A stretch of 54,331 nucleotides of DNA, from positions 1 through 54,331 of IMG/VR virus record IMGVR_UViG_3300032048_000004; one strand, given 5' to 3'. Each line of letters starts with the position of its first letter. Position 1 is the stretch's first letter. The position numbers were made by a program, and so were the translations under genes. Under the pieces are notes generated by a model. That model was not told the DNA's origin and made no database searches. It was given only the letters and a program-made list of their open reading frames with translations. Positions 33,708 to 41,475 of the stretch are shown in pieces. This DNA is from a virus.

Positions 33708-34185
33708 CAAACAAACCCTCTCTTGCCATCGTACACTTAGCGGTTATTTCCATCTTATGCTCTGTTCTCCCAAATAACTCTTTTGGGTGAGAGATATCAA
33801 CAATCTCATAATAGTCCTGTCCATAAAGAATGAAATCACCCTCACGAACATACAGATCTTGATCCTCGGTCAACCTTCGTTTGTGGAAGTGAACCGTGAT
33901 ACTAGCCTTTCGATCAACGCCGAAGCTTGTACTCGTTGTTTCTGAACCTTCCCAGTCAACAAGAGCATAGACATGGACGGGTGGCAGAAATGATTTCCTA
34001 ATCGCTTCTCCATAGAGAGAGTGATAGTTTGTCTCATCTTGTGCAATTGGATAATAAAGAACAGTCTGGCCGATGACTCTTTCAATAAGCTCATCGTTGA
34101 CCTGCTTTACTAAGTCTCGCTCTTTCTGCCCTGCAAAAAGCGGGGGAGGTGGAGCGGCTGGTTGTTCCCATTTATTATCTGCCAT
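33697..34185 (-). CDS. Neck protein (gp14-like)
   Basis: 162 residues, shorter than T4 gp14 (256). LYYPIAQDETNYHSLYGEAIRKSF, SITVHFHKRRL and especially REGDFILYGQDYYEIVDISHPKELFGR...MEITAKC match the C-terminal pattern of gp14-like neck proteins (EGDxIxFPxxxxxFEIxxVxH). The N-terminus is Pro-rich (AAPPPPLF). It would help join head and tail. It starts seven bases after the gp13-like stop. Confidence 0.65.
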   Translation of the reverse strand: MADNKWEQPAAPPPPLFAGQKERDLVKQVNDELIERVIGQTVLYYPIAQDETNYHSLYGEAIRKSFLPPVHVYALVDWEGSETTSTSFGVDRKASITVHFHKRRLTEDQDLYVREGDFILYGQDYYEIVDISHPKELFGRTEHKMEITAKCTMAREGLFDAS

Positions 34186-34192
34186 CTATTTC

Positions 34193-35515
34193 TTATCCTA
34201 TGAAAATTGGAAGTGGGATATTCTTCTGAACTTCCGATGTTGATTCGAGCATCTTAGCATCGCCTTCAATCATCTTACTATAAGTCAACTCATCCAAGAT
34301 TTCTTTAAGCTCATCTCGAAGTGCTGTCTGCTCTTCCTTGCCTTGAGATACCAGATCGCTTCCATTCATTTGAATGTCGTTACCTGGAATCGGAATTGAA
34401 CTAAATTTGCTTCGAACCAGACCAAGCATCTCTTTGCTCAAGGCCAGTGCAAATCTTCGAATCCACTGTTTTCCAATAGAGTTAATGTTGTCATATGGGA
34501 TATTTGCAAACGGAGCAGTGTTGAGATTGTTGACGCCATCCAATCCAATATCTGGATCTAGTGGGTCTTCTTTGGCCCAAGCATCTACTCCAACTGTAAA
34601 TTCAAACCACATCTGTTTTGAGGTTACTCCACTGGGGATTGGGAATATTCTTAAGTTATTATTTCTCAACTCAAAGGAGTGGTGTCCATATCTGTTATAC
34701 AGTCGATCTTTATAATCCTGAATCATCAGCTTTGTTTCCCAAGCTGGCATCACATGAAAGAATGAGGCGTTTGAGTATGAGCCGTAGTTCAAGAAGTTTC
34801 CAACAATACTTGCTCCTCCAACAAGTCCATAGTATTGCCATGATGCGCTTGGAGTCTTCCAATATACTTTTTTAATTTGAATCTTTTCATCTCCGATTGG
34901 ACGAACAGTTCCTGTCGTTTTGTGAAACTCTGTGCTGGTGCCGATAATAGTTTGAAGATCATAATCTTGTTCACCATCAACAAGGGGAAATGACGCTGAA
35001 TAAACCGTCAGAGAACCACCCATCCCAACTTCCTCAGAAATACCATCAGCAACTCTTCGTGCATATGCAAAGTCGAATTTGGGGAACTTAAGGCTTACAT
35101 TACTTTTTGCCGGAAGGGAGTCGGTATCTCCAGTTAGCTCACCATCACTATCAAAGCTTCCTGTGGAGGCTCCGAGAATGTTCGAGAGTACGTTCTTTCC
35201 TTGGTGGATATTAACCAAATAAGAATATTCCAAACAAGCTTCTTCATAAGCTGCATAGATTTGATACTCAGTGACTTCTAGGTCAAGAACATCTCCGCCA
35301 AGCTTTTTATAAACATATGCAACTTGGTCTGCTGCACCTTTTTTAAAGTAATCGATTTGGTTTTGGGTCCATGGAGAAGTGGCGGAGCCAGTTGGAACCG
35401 TATAAATACCAAGAGGTAATGGGTTGTCGGAGGAGTCCACATTAATTATGTTTCCTGCTGCTGGCAAAACAATTGCGCTCGTTTGACTTGATGGGGTTAG
35501 ATCTGGTATTGCCAT
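34193..35515 (-). CDS. Neck protein (gp13-like)
   Basis: 440 residues (T4 gp13 309). The region TQNQIDYFKKGAADQVAYVYKKLGGDVLDLEVTEYQIYAAYEEACLEYS matches the start of gp13-like connector proteins (helix, then 'LG.PVLEI..D..QI..A..EAL.EY'). The C-terminal RFALALSKEMLGLVRSKFSSIPIPGNDIQMNG...LRDELKEILDEL is also typical. It would form the ring below the portal. It is the first gene after the terminator at 35558-35591 and carries the fourth ACTAYTTA motif 21 bases before the ATG. Confidence 0.75.
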   Translation of the reverse strand: MAIPDLTPSSQTSAIVLPAAGNIINVDSSDNPLPLGIYTVPTGSATSPWTQNQIDYFKKGAADQVAYVYKKLGGDVLDLEVTEYQIYAAYEEACLEYSYLVNIHQGKNVLSNILGASTGSFDSDGELTGDTDSLPAKSNVSLKFPKFDFAYARRVADGISEEVGMGGSLTVYSASFPLVDGEQDYDLQTIIGTSTEFHKTTGTVRPIGDEKIQIKKVYWKTPSASWQYYGLVGGASIVGNFLNYGSYSNASFFHVMPAWETKLMIQDYKDRLYNRYGHHSFELRNNNLRIFPIPSGVTSKQMWFEFTVGVDAWAKEDPLDPDIGLDGVNNLNTAPFANIPYDNINSIGKQWIRRFALALSKEMLGLVRSKFSSIPIPGNDIQMNGSDLVSQGKEEQTALRDELKEILDELTYSKMIEGDAKMLESTSEVQKNIPLPIFIG

Positions 35516-35536
35516 GTTGAATGTCTCCTACGCCAA

Positions 35537-35544
35537 TAAATAGT
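35537..35544 (-). promoter_or_regulatory. Candidate late-promoter motif (neck operon)
   Basis: ACTATTTA on the minus strand, 21 bases before the ATG at 35515 and 13 bases after the terminator at 35558-35591. Fourth of five copies; an mRNA starting here would have a very short leader that still holds TAGGAG. Confidence 0.5.
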
Positions 35545-35557
35545 TTCCACATACAAG

Positions 35558-35591
35558 AAAACCCCGCCTTAGTAAAACTAAGACAGGGTTT
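35558..35591 (-). terminator. Rho-independent terminator after the major capsid gene
   Basis: A 14-bp stem (with two G-T pairs) and a 5-base loop: AAACCCTGTCTTAG / CTAAGGCGGGGTTT on the minus strand, followed by TTCTTGT. It lies 34 bases after the capsid stop and separates the head and neck operons. Confidence 0.88.
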
Positions 35592-35624
35592 CTTTGAATT
35601 ATTATAAGTTAGCTTATGCTATTC

Positions 35625-37409
35625 TTACATATCCCGTACAATAACAACTGCGTACATATCTGAACGCACCATCTTCTTACCGTAACGAGTCATCACGCCC
35701 TTTCGGGGGGTCAGATCCGCAGGATCAAAGATAGTTGGAGTTGTTTGCAGAGGCACATAAGGTGCATACACATACCCGCTTTCTAAAAAGCTTGAACCTT
35801 TTCGGCCCACAAGAATTGCATTCCGTGGGAAGTAGGGGTCAACATAGACATCCCACTTCTTATTCAATGCACCTTCCTTAACTGCACCAACGGTTCCTCG
35901 GTCAGCATCATGAGTGACGCTTGCTCGGAATCCAGAGGTAAACTCAAGGATGTTAGCCGTTTCGGGTCCGCAAACCAAGAAGTTTGCGCCACCACGAAGG
36001 GTCTTGCGGTGAATGTCAGCAGACGCATCGTTGACAGTTTCAACGAGAGTCTCATACCACTCACTTACATTACCAGTGAAGTCCATATCAGTAAGGCTTC
36101 CATCCGCTCCGGCTTTTTGGCCAGAAAGTTTTGACCAGTACCTAGTGCTTGCAGCACCTTGAAGAAGGTCGGTGAGGATTTCTTTGTCAATCTCAAGAGC
36201 AATTTGCTCCGAGAGGACAGAGGTAAGCTCAACTTCTGCATCAAGGTTGTGATAAGCATTAAGGTCTTGTCCCAATTCTGGGGTCCAGTGTGCTTTCAGC
36301 TTTTTGGTCTGTGCCGTGATAGCTACGCTATCAACTTTGATATCAATCTCTGGGATATCCGCAGATTCCATCGCCCAAGCAGCAGAGCCAACGACTCCGC
36401 CTGTTCCTACACTGGCAAATCCATCGCCAAGAACCCAAGAAATATCTTTAGCAGCGGTGATGGCTGTACCTGCAACGGCGCTGGCAGCGTTGGCGATAGC
36501 CAAGTCAGTACCAACTTCAGTAGGTTCAGTAAACGTAGTTGCGGTAAAGACAAATCTTACTTCATCAACAACACCATCGGCGGTGTAAGTTGCAGTAGTC
36601 AGTCGTCGGACCATCGATGGCGTTCCCGTACCTGATGGCGCTTCAAGCACAGATGCAATCTCTGCACCTTTTTGCATCCGAGCGGCTTTGCCGCCTGTAG
36701 TCGCAGTATATGAAGCTTCAACTTCTGCATTAACCAGTTTAAGAACAACAACCTGTGTACCAGTACCAGTAGCAGCGGGCAAATCAGCCAGAAGATCTGG
36801 ATCATGCTGAATGGCTGCCAATTGTGCGGCAGTTAAATCAGTAGAGTTAAGTGCAAAGGTTGGAACCGCAACTTGCAACGATGTAGCACCTTTACATTCG
36901 GCAGAAGCACGATTGTTGGAATATCCAGTACCAAGGTTATAAAAACCAGTATCTGGATCTGTGGTTAAATCCACTCCAGCGGCAATTTCACTTGCGACGG
37001 CTCCGCCACCATGTACTGAATTAGTAGAGTTTGGCGCTCCTGGGGTCGATGCCGCAGCATCGCCTAGATTTCTTGTAAAGTCCAAGAAGAAGATAAGTCC
37101 AGATGGCAAGCTCATAGGCTGCACCGAAACTATATCATTTGCAAGAAGTCCGCCGAATACTCGTCGGACGATGGGGAAGGCAACAGCAGCGAAACCGCTT
37201 ACATCTTGACCAGCACCCATGCTGCTTTCCTCACGAAGTAGTTCCTTCGCTTGGTTTTCGAGAAGACAGGCCATTGACTGCTTCTTTTGATCACTTTCTA
37301 GTCCTTCTAAAAGACCAGTGTTTGACCACTTGTTTAAGAGGGCTTCACCCTCTTTGGCGACATTGCGTGACACAATGCCTTCAGTTAGTTTTTGTAAAAC
37401 ATTTGACAT
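35625..37409 (-). CDS. gp23: Major capsid protein (gp23-like)
   Basis: 594 residues (T4 gp23 521). Seen: AAVAFPIVRRVFGGLLANDIVSVQPMSLPSGLIFFLDFTRN, then LKAHWTPELGQDLNAYHNLDAEVELTSVLSEQIALEIDKEILTDLL, and the C-terminal MTRYGKKMVRSDMYAVVIVRD, all characteristic of the gp23 HK97 fold. A variable Ala/Thr-rich insertion lies about 200-310. An LRE site at residues 58-60 matches the (I/L)xE target of T4-type prohead protease and gives a propeptide nearly the same length as in T4 (65). The gp21-type protease gene is in the same operon. Confidence 0.96.
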   Translation of the reverse strand: MSNVLQKLTEGIVSRNVAKEGEALLNKWSNTGLLEGLESDQKKQSMACLLENQAKELLREESSMGAGQDVSGFAAVAFPIVRRVFGGLLANDIVSVQPMSLPSGLIFFLDFTRNLGDAAASTPGAPNSTNSVHGGGAVASEIAAGVDLTTDPDTGFYNLGTGYSNNRASAECKGATSLQVAVPTFALNSTDLTAAQLAAIQHDPDLLADLPAATGTGTQVVVLKLVNAEVEASYTATTGGKAARMQKGAEIASVLEAPSGTGTPSMVRRLTTATYTADGVVDEVRFVFTATTFTEPTEVGTDLAIANAASAVAGTAITAAKDISWVLGDGFASVGTGGVVGSAAWAMESADIPEIDIKVDSVAITAQTKKLKAHWTPELGQDLNAYHNLDAEVELTSVLSEQIALEIDKEILTDLLQGAASTRYWSKLSGQKAGADGSLTDMDFTGNVSEWYETLVETVNDASADIHRKTLRGGANFLVCGPETANILEFTSGFRASVTHDADRGTVGAVKEGALNKKWDVYVDPYFPRNAILVGRKGSSFLESGYVYAPYVPLQTTPTIFDPADLTPRKGVMTRYGKKMVRSDMYAVVIVRDM

Positions 37410-37436
37410 TTTTAATTTTTCTCCTATTATGAATGT

Positions 37437-38582
37437 TTATTTAATCCCAGCTAGGTGCTTCCAACGATTCATCTCGTTGTTTGCCTCTGCTGGCTTTTCA
37501 CGCCTTGGCATAAAAGCTGGGGATCGTTTTGAAATTGCTTCGCTCAGTGATTTCGGGTTCCGCTTGGTGCGAGAACTCTCCACTGCGCTTTGAAGGGTTT
37601 CATAAATAACCTTTGCTTCTTCAACCGTATTGGCATTAGAAATAGCTTCGGCAATCTTTTCGATTTGCCGCTCATTCAAGGAGCCACTATTTAAAATCTT
37701 ATTCGTATATACTAATTTTGCATTTGAGAGGTTGGTTTTCTCAACCTCTTCTTTGAGATGGTTAATGACTTTAATGTATTTTGATTGATCATTAGTCATT
37801 TTATCAACACTCTCTTTTAATTCTTCAATGGTTTTCTTAAGTGCATCAGCTTCTTCTGCTCGCTCATCATCTCGTTGAGATGCGAGAATAGCGTCACGCT
37901 CTGCTTCCATTTCTGCATTGTTGGTGATTCCACGACCACCGATCGTTCCATTTGGTTGAGGATCATAATCAACAGTGAGTGCTTCCTCAACAGTTTCTTC
38001 TTCTTCCTCTTCGATAACCTCTTCAGCGTCTGGCTCTTCAGAAATTACTTCTTCTTCAGAATCTTCTTCTGAGAGAACTTCATCAATCAAGTCTCCAATG
38101 ATTGATTCAACTTCACCAAGATTATATTCTTCTTCTTCGTCCTCTTTGACCTCTGCAAAGATTTCTTCTTCGTCTTCAGGGGCGCCAAGTGATTGCAGAT
38201 CATCAAGTGATCCAACAGTGTCGTCTTCCATCGCTTCTTCTTCTGCGTCAACAGCAGCAGCGAGTTGATCAAAGTCAATCACAATCTCTTCTTCGTCTTC
38301 TGGACAAGGGCAAAGATTCTCACCATCTGAGACAGCGGTTGGTGCCTCGATGGAATCAGCGGCTGCGGCAGCAGGATCTGCGTCCATTCCCACGTCCATT
38401 CCAAGATCCATTCCAAGATCCTCTTCGGCCTCGGTGATTTCTTCTTCCTGCTCCAGCAGTGAATCGACTGCATCTCGAATACTATCTGCGTATTTCTCGA
38501 TCAGTGCTGATTCAGCGTTTTTAATTGCTGCTTCCTTAAGTGCTTTTGCATCTACTATAGCTTGCTCTAACATTGTTGACAT
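37437..38582 (-). CDS. gp22: Prohead core scaffolding protein (gp22-like)
   Basis: 381 residues (T4 gp22 269). The N-terminus is a helical Ala/Lys/Glu segment. Residues about 45-210 are extremely acidic with long Glu/Asp runs, and the C-terminal half is coiled-coil-like (ALKKTIEELKESVDKMTND, VINHLKEEVEKTNLSNAKLVYTNKIL), ending MNRWKHLAGIK. This composition and the position directly before the major capsid gene are those of the T4 scaffold, which is cut up and removed during maturation. Only the helical C-terminal half is recognisably gp22-like. Confidence 0.8.
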   Translation of the reverse strand: MSTMLEQAIVDAKALKEAAIKNAESALIEKYADSIRDAVDSLLEQEEEITEAEEDLGMDLGMDVGMDADPAAAAADSIEAPTAVSDGENLCPCPEDEEEIVIDFDQLAAAVDAEEEAMEDDTVGSLDDLQSLGAPEDEEEIFAEVKEDEEEEYNLGEVESIIGDLIDEVLSEEDSEEEVISEEPDAEEVIEEEEEETVEEALTVDYDPQPNGTIGGRGITNNAEMEAERDAILASQRDDERAEEADALKKTIEELKESVDKMTNDQSKYIKVINHLKEEVEKTNLSNAKLVYTNKILNSGSLNERQIEKIAEAISNANTVEEAKVIYETLQSAVESSRTKRNPKSLSEAISKRSPAFMPRREKPAEANNEMNRWKHLAGIK

Positions 38583-38619
38583 TTGTTTTCTCCTACCGCA
38601 ATAAAGTCTTTTGCAATAA

Positions 38620-38627
38620 TAAGTAGT
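38620..38627 (-). promoter_or_regulatory. Candidate late-promoter motif (scaffold-capsid operon)
   Basis: ACTACTTA on the minus strand, 37 bases before the scaffold ATG, in the 104-base gap after the FtsZ-like gene. Fifth of five copies of ACTAYTTA. Confidence 0.5.
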
Positions 38628-38686
38628 TGTCTGGTGTTTGAAAATACCATTTAACAGCCATTATTTCGCAAAGGGATTGCTATGTT

Positions 38687-39727
38687 TTACTCTAATCCGT
38701 TCAACGCCATGATTGCAATCAATCCTGGCAACGATTCTCTAATATACACACCCGAAAAGAGTGTCTCTGTTCGTCCACCGACATAAGAGATAGCTGCATC
38801 CAAGTGCTTGCCGACCTCTGGGTCGTCTGCCATCTCTGGGGTTATAATCAACAGCATAACACCCGTTTTGGGGCGTCCAACTGGATCTGGACAGGGTGAT
38901 CGCTTCAAACAGTTGTGAAAGATCTCTGCGCCCATGTTTGCAGAAGCTTCCTTCACCATTGTTGAACCAACGAACATCCTTTTATTCGTTTTTAGGCATC
39001 TTTCAAGATCTTTCGAGTCAAAAGACTGAATTGGTGACTTTTCTCCGGCCAATTTAAGAATCTGAAGGAATAGTTTTCCAAATGTCTTGTTGGCTGTCGG
39101 GAACATGCCAAGCATACCGACTTTTCCCCTCAAAAGCTGAACTTGCTTCTCATTATCGAGGATAACGTGAGGTTTGTCTTTCAAATCCTTGGCAAGTGCT
39201 GCTGAGTTTTCTTTAATTGTTGGGTTTAGTTTTTCTTGGGCGGTTGGTTGGGTGATGACATAAAGAACTTTGCCTTCTGCCGACACTGACGCCAAATATC
39301 GCTCAAATACGGGATCAAGAGCGGCTGTTGATGAACCAGTTCCGCCTCCGCCACCTGCACAGACGACGAGCCAGTCAACCTTTCCGAACTTTGTTCGCAA
39401 AGCGTCTTCGACGACGACTCCGTTCTCTCTAAAGACCTTCTTGCCGATGGCTGTATCCTTTGCGGCACCATCTGATCCTGGAACGTGGACGAAGTGTTCT
39501 TCGGGGACGCCCATGGGTTGGTCTTTTTCCGTTGTATTGATTAAAAGGGTCTTGTTGAATCCCAAATCAAGGAATGACTTGGCAATTTTACCACCACCAC
39601 CTCCAACACCGACGATACCGATGTTAATTGCGGCACCTGCTTCGTTGTCAGGCAGTTGGTCTTCATTCTTTACTTCTTCTGATTCGCCATACTGCTCAAT
39701 AAAATCAAAGTCTTCAAAATCGCTCAT
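38687..39727 (-). CDS. FtsZ/tubulin-like GTPase in the capsid gene cluster
   Basis: 346 residues, near FtsZ core length. An acidic N-terminal tail (first 35 residues) precedes INIGIVGVGGGGGKIAKSF (first nucleotide loop). The tubulin signature is intact: CAGGGGGTGSSTA near 123-135, followed by a helix and VLYVITQPTAQEK. Further on, SPIQSFDSKDLERCLKTNKRMFVGS aligns with the FtsZ T7 loop and following helix (INVDFADV...MMGSG): the D-x-x-D acids needed for polymer-coupled GTP hydrolysis are present. The C-terminal domain ends without an FtsZ-type membrane or FtsA peptide. It is transcribed between the bS21-like gene and the scaffold, so late expression is likely. Polymerisation and cargo are inference. 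Confidence 0.88.
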   Translation of the reverse strand: MSDFEDFDFIEQYGESEEVKNEDQLPDNEAGAAINIGIVGVGGGGGKIAKSFLDLGFNKTLLINTTEKDQPMGVPEEHFVHVPGSDGAAKDTAIGKKVFRENGVVVEDALRTKFGKVDWLVVCAGGGGGTGSSTAALDPVFERYLASVSAEGKVLYVITQPTAQEKLNPTIKENSAALAKDLKDKPHVILDNEKQVQLLRGKVGMLGMFPTANKTFGKLFLQILKLAGEKSPIQSFDSKDLERCLKTNKRMFVGSTMVKEASANMGAEIFHNCLKRSPCPDPVGRPKTGVMLLIITPEMADDPEVGKHLDAAISYVGGRTETLFSGVYIRESLPGLIAIMALNGLE

Positions 39728-39788
39728 ATCACATAGCTCCCTATTTTAATTTAATTAGCTTGTGGATGGGTTTTTTGACTAAAATTGG

Positions 39789-40004
39789 CTATTTTCGCCG
39801 TCGATTGCGACGTTTTTCCGCTTTGCGTCGATCACGCTGGCGTTGTTGTTCTGCTTTTTTTCTTTTGAGTCTTTTTTTAATAGAAGGCTTTACATAATAC
39901 TGTTTGTCTCGGTGATCTTCTAGGATACCGGAGATTTTAACTTTTTTTATAAATCTTCTGATTAGCTTTTCGATGTACTCATCTTTTCTGCTATCAACTT
40001 GCAC
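39789..40004 (-). CDS. rpsU: Ribosomal protein bS21 homologue
   Basis: 71 residues, exactly the size of bS21. The pattern EYIEKLIRRFIKKVKISGILEDHRDKQYYVKPSIKKRLKRKKAEQ followed by an Arg/Lys-rich tail (RQRDRRKAEKRRNRRRK) matches bS21: helix with RRF-KK, 'GIL-E-R--YY-KPS-KRKRKK', then basic helix. bS21 sits near the anti-Shine-Dalgarno sequence in the 30S subunit and helps initiation. Phage-borne bS21 has been reported in some aquatic phages. GTG start just after the preceding stop. It lies in the head gene cluster, between a small charged protein and the FtsZ-like gene. Confidence 0.85.
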   Translation of the reverse strand: MQVDSRKDEYIEKLIRRFIKKVKISGILEDHRDKQYYVKPSIKKRLKRKKAEQQRQRDRRKAEKRRNRRRK

Positions 40005-40433
40005 TTATTGTCTACCTTTCTTATCAGTTCCTGCTAACTGTTTCCAAGCGGCTGTTCTTCCGCCAGTGAAGTTTGAAATATCAACACCAGCATCTCTTGG
40101 ATCTCGTCCAGAAAGTGGGCTTTGGCCATTGCTTTCTGCGGGTGCTGGGGTTGTGCCTTCGAAGATATCAACTCCGCCATAAGCATCACTTCCGATTGAG
40201 TCAAGCAATGCTTTTCTCTTTCTCTTTGATTCCTCTAGGGCTTGTTGGTGTCTTTCTTCCTCTTGCCTCTCTTGTTCCTCTGAAACAATTTGGGCAGTTG
40301 GAGCAGCGGTTGATAAACCGTTTGCAACTTCTGATACAATACTTGATATGATGCCATTCTCTTCCAATATGACTTCACGGATGCACTCTCGGATGAGAGG
40401 CTTTAAGATTTTCTTTAGTTCTGATTTTTTCAT
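40005..40433 (-). CDS. Small charged protein of the prohead region, unknown
   Basis: 142 residues. A helical, Lys/Glu-rich N-terminus (MKKSELKKILKPLIRECIREVILEENG) is followed by an EEQERQEEERHQQALEESKRKRK helix and a disordered Gly/Pro/Asp tail ending WKQLAGTDKKGRQ. The ending resembles the W-K-x-L-A-G ending of the scaffold protein encoded nearby. It overlaps the protease stop by four bases (ATGA). A minor prohead core component (as gp67/gp68 in T4) is a guess from position and composition. Confidence 0.6.
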   Translation of the reverse strand: MKKSELKKILKPLIRECIREVILEENGIISSIVSEVANGLSTAAPTAQIVSEEQERQEEERHQQALEESKRKRKALLDSIGSDAYGGVDIFEGTTPAPAESNGQSPLSGRDPRDAGVDISNFTGGRTAAWKQLAGTDKKGRQ

Positions 40434-41038
40434 TCTTCGCTCACAATTGAATTTAAAATACGGTTAATTCTATCTGCTTTTGTAAACATCTTCTTTTCCA
40501 TGCTCTCATTGACACTCATATATGCCTCTGGTGTTGATGGCTCTGAAACAAAGTCGAAGCAGATTAGTTGGAAGTCGTCTTCGACAACCGTTGCTCCGTT
40601 GTTATCTTCATGAACCGATCCCAAACCTCGTGATGAGATTCCAAGCTTGACGCCAGATTCAACAAGTGATTTAAGGATTTGTCCTGAAGGGGTGTTGAGG
40701 ACTTTAACTTTGCCCATAACATTTTTTCCATCCCACCATACGGAAGTTACCATATGGGATGCGTTTCTGAGGTTTACAACTGAATCTTCTGGGTGATCTA
40801 ATTCTCCCAGTGCTCTGCGTTCATTAATGATCTTGGTATAGTTTTTCATTTCTCTCTCCAAAACCTTGTGAGGGTAGACCCTTCCATTTCCATTGAGTTT
40901 GTCAGCGCATTGCATAATGCCAGTTAAGTACAGAGTGCCGTTGGCGACTTCTTGCTTCTCATGTTCAGTGAGCAGATCTTGGCAAACACCGCCTTCACAC
41001 AGTTCATAATATTCTCTTAAGAGAACTTTTTTAGACAT
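40430..41038 (-). CDS. gp21: Prohead core protease (gp21-like)
   Basis: 202 residues (T4 gp21 212). Seen: GTLYLTGIMQCADKLNGNGRVYPHKVLEREM, ALGELDHPEDSVVNLRNASHMV (catalytic His region, near 80-95), and SGVKLGISSRGLGSV (catalytic Ser region, near 128-140), then LICFDFVSEPSTPEAYM, all typical of the T4 prohead serine protease (S77-type). It cuts scaffold and capsid proteins at (I/L)xE sites during head maturation. The mRNA leader holds two strong hairpins (41058-41126). Overlaps the downstream gene by four bases. Confidence 0.95.
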   Translation of the reverse strand: MSKKVLLREYYELCEGGVCQDLLTEHEKQEVANGTLYLTGIMQCADKLNGNGRVYPHKVLEREMKNYTKIINERRALGELDHPEDSVVNLRNASHMVTSVWWDGKNVMGKVKVLNTPSGQILKSLVESGVKLGISSRGLGSVHEDNNGATVVEDDFQLICFDFVSEPSTPEAYMSVNESMEKKMFTKADRINRILNSIVSEE

Positions 41039-41057
41039 TTTACATTCCTCGTTTTCC

Positions 41058-41079
41058 CCCTACATCCTCAGATGCAGGG
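41058..41079 (-). other. Leader hairpin 1 before the prohead protease gene
   Basis: On the minus strand CCCTGCATC / GATGTAGGG, 9-bp stem with one G-T pair and a TGAG tetraloop, ending about 19 bases before the protease ATG and close to its ribosome site. No T-run follows, so control of translation or mRNA ends is more likely than termination. Confidence 0.6.
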
Positions 41080-41093
41080 CATAGCTAAGATCC

Positions 41094-41126
41094 TTTGCAG
41101 CAACGCCTGACGGGTTGCAGGGCAAA
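41094..41126 (-). other. Leader hairpin 2 before the prohead protease gene
   Basis: Inner stem GCAAC/GTTGC with 9-base loop, outer stem TTTGC/GCAAA separated by a small asymmetric bulge. Its 5' arm shares GCCCTGCA with hairpin 1, so the two may be related copies. The 113-base gap holds nothing else recognisable. Confidence 0.5.
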
Positions 41127-41151
41127 CTTTCTAGTCCAAAAATTATTCATA

Positions 41152-41475
41152 TCAACTCTCCGTTCCTGATTGGGTATGCTCTATCTTGAATCCATTGTCT
41201 CCAAGTACAGCGTCAAAGGCATAAGAAAAAGTAGATCCTATACCACCACACAGAAGATAATTTGCAACTGTATGTTCAAAACTAAATAGTTCCGTATAAT
41301 CGTTTATGCCACATAAAAAGGCACCGACCCAAAAGCCAGTGCAGAGTGTACAGGAGAACAATTTTCCAAACCATCCCGCTGTAGGTCGAATTTTATTAAA
41401 TATCTTACCGTAGACGATAATAAAGGTTATGCCAGATGAGGCGGTTCCGAAAGTCAGCAACTCACTGAGTGTCAT
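41152..41475 (-). CDS. Small membrane protein, DUF1360-like
   Basis: 107 residues with two or three hydrophobic segments (about 11-25, 38-57 and 70-88). The motif FSCTLCTGFWVGAF (C-x-x-C in a membrane segment before W) resembles DUF1360-type membrane proteins. ATGA overlap with the upstream gene and GGAG five bases before the start. It lies between portal and protease genes in the head cluster, an odd place for a membrane protein; its function is unknown. Confidence 0.6.
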   Translation of the reverse strand: MTLSELLTFGTASSGITFIIVYGKIFNKIRPTAGWFGKLFSCTLCTGFWVGAFLCGINDYTELFSFEHTVANYLLCGGIGSTFSYAFDAVLGDNGFKIEHTQSGTES

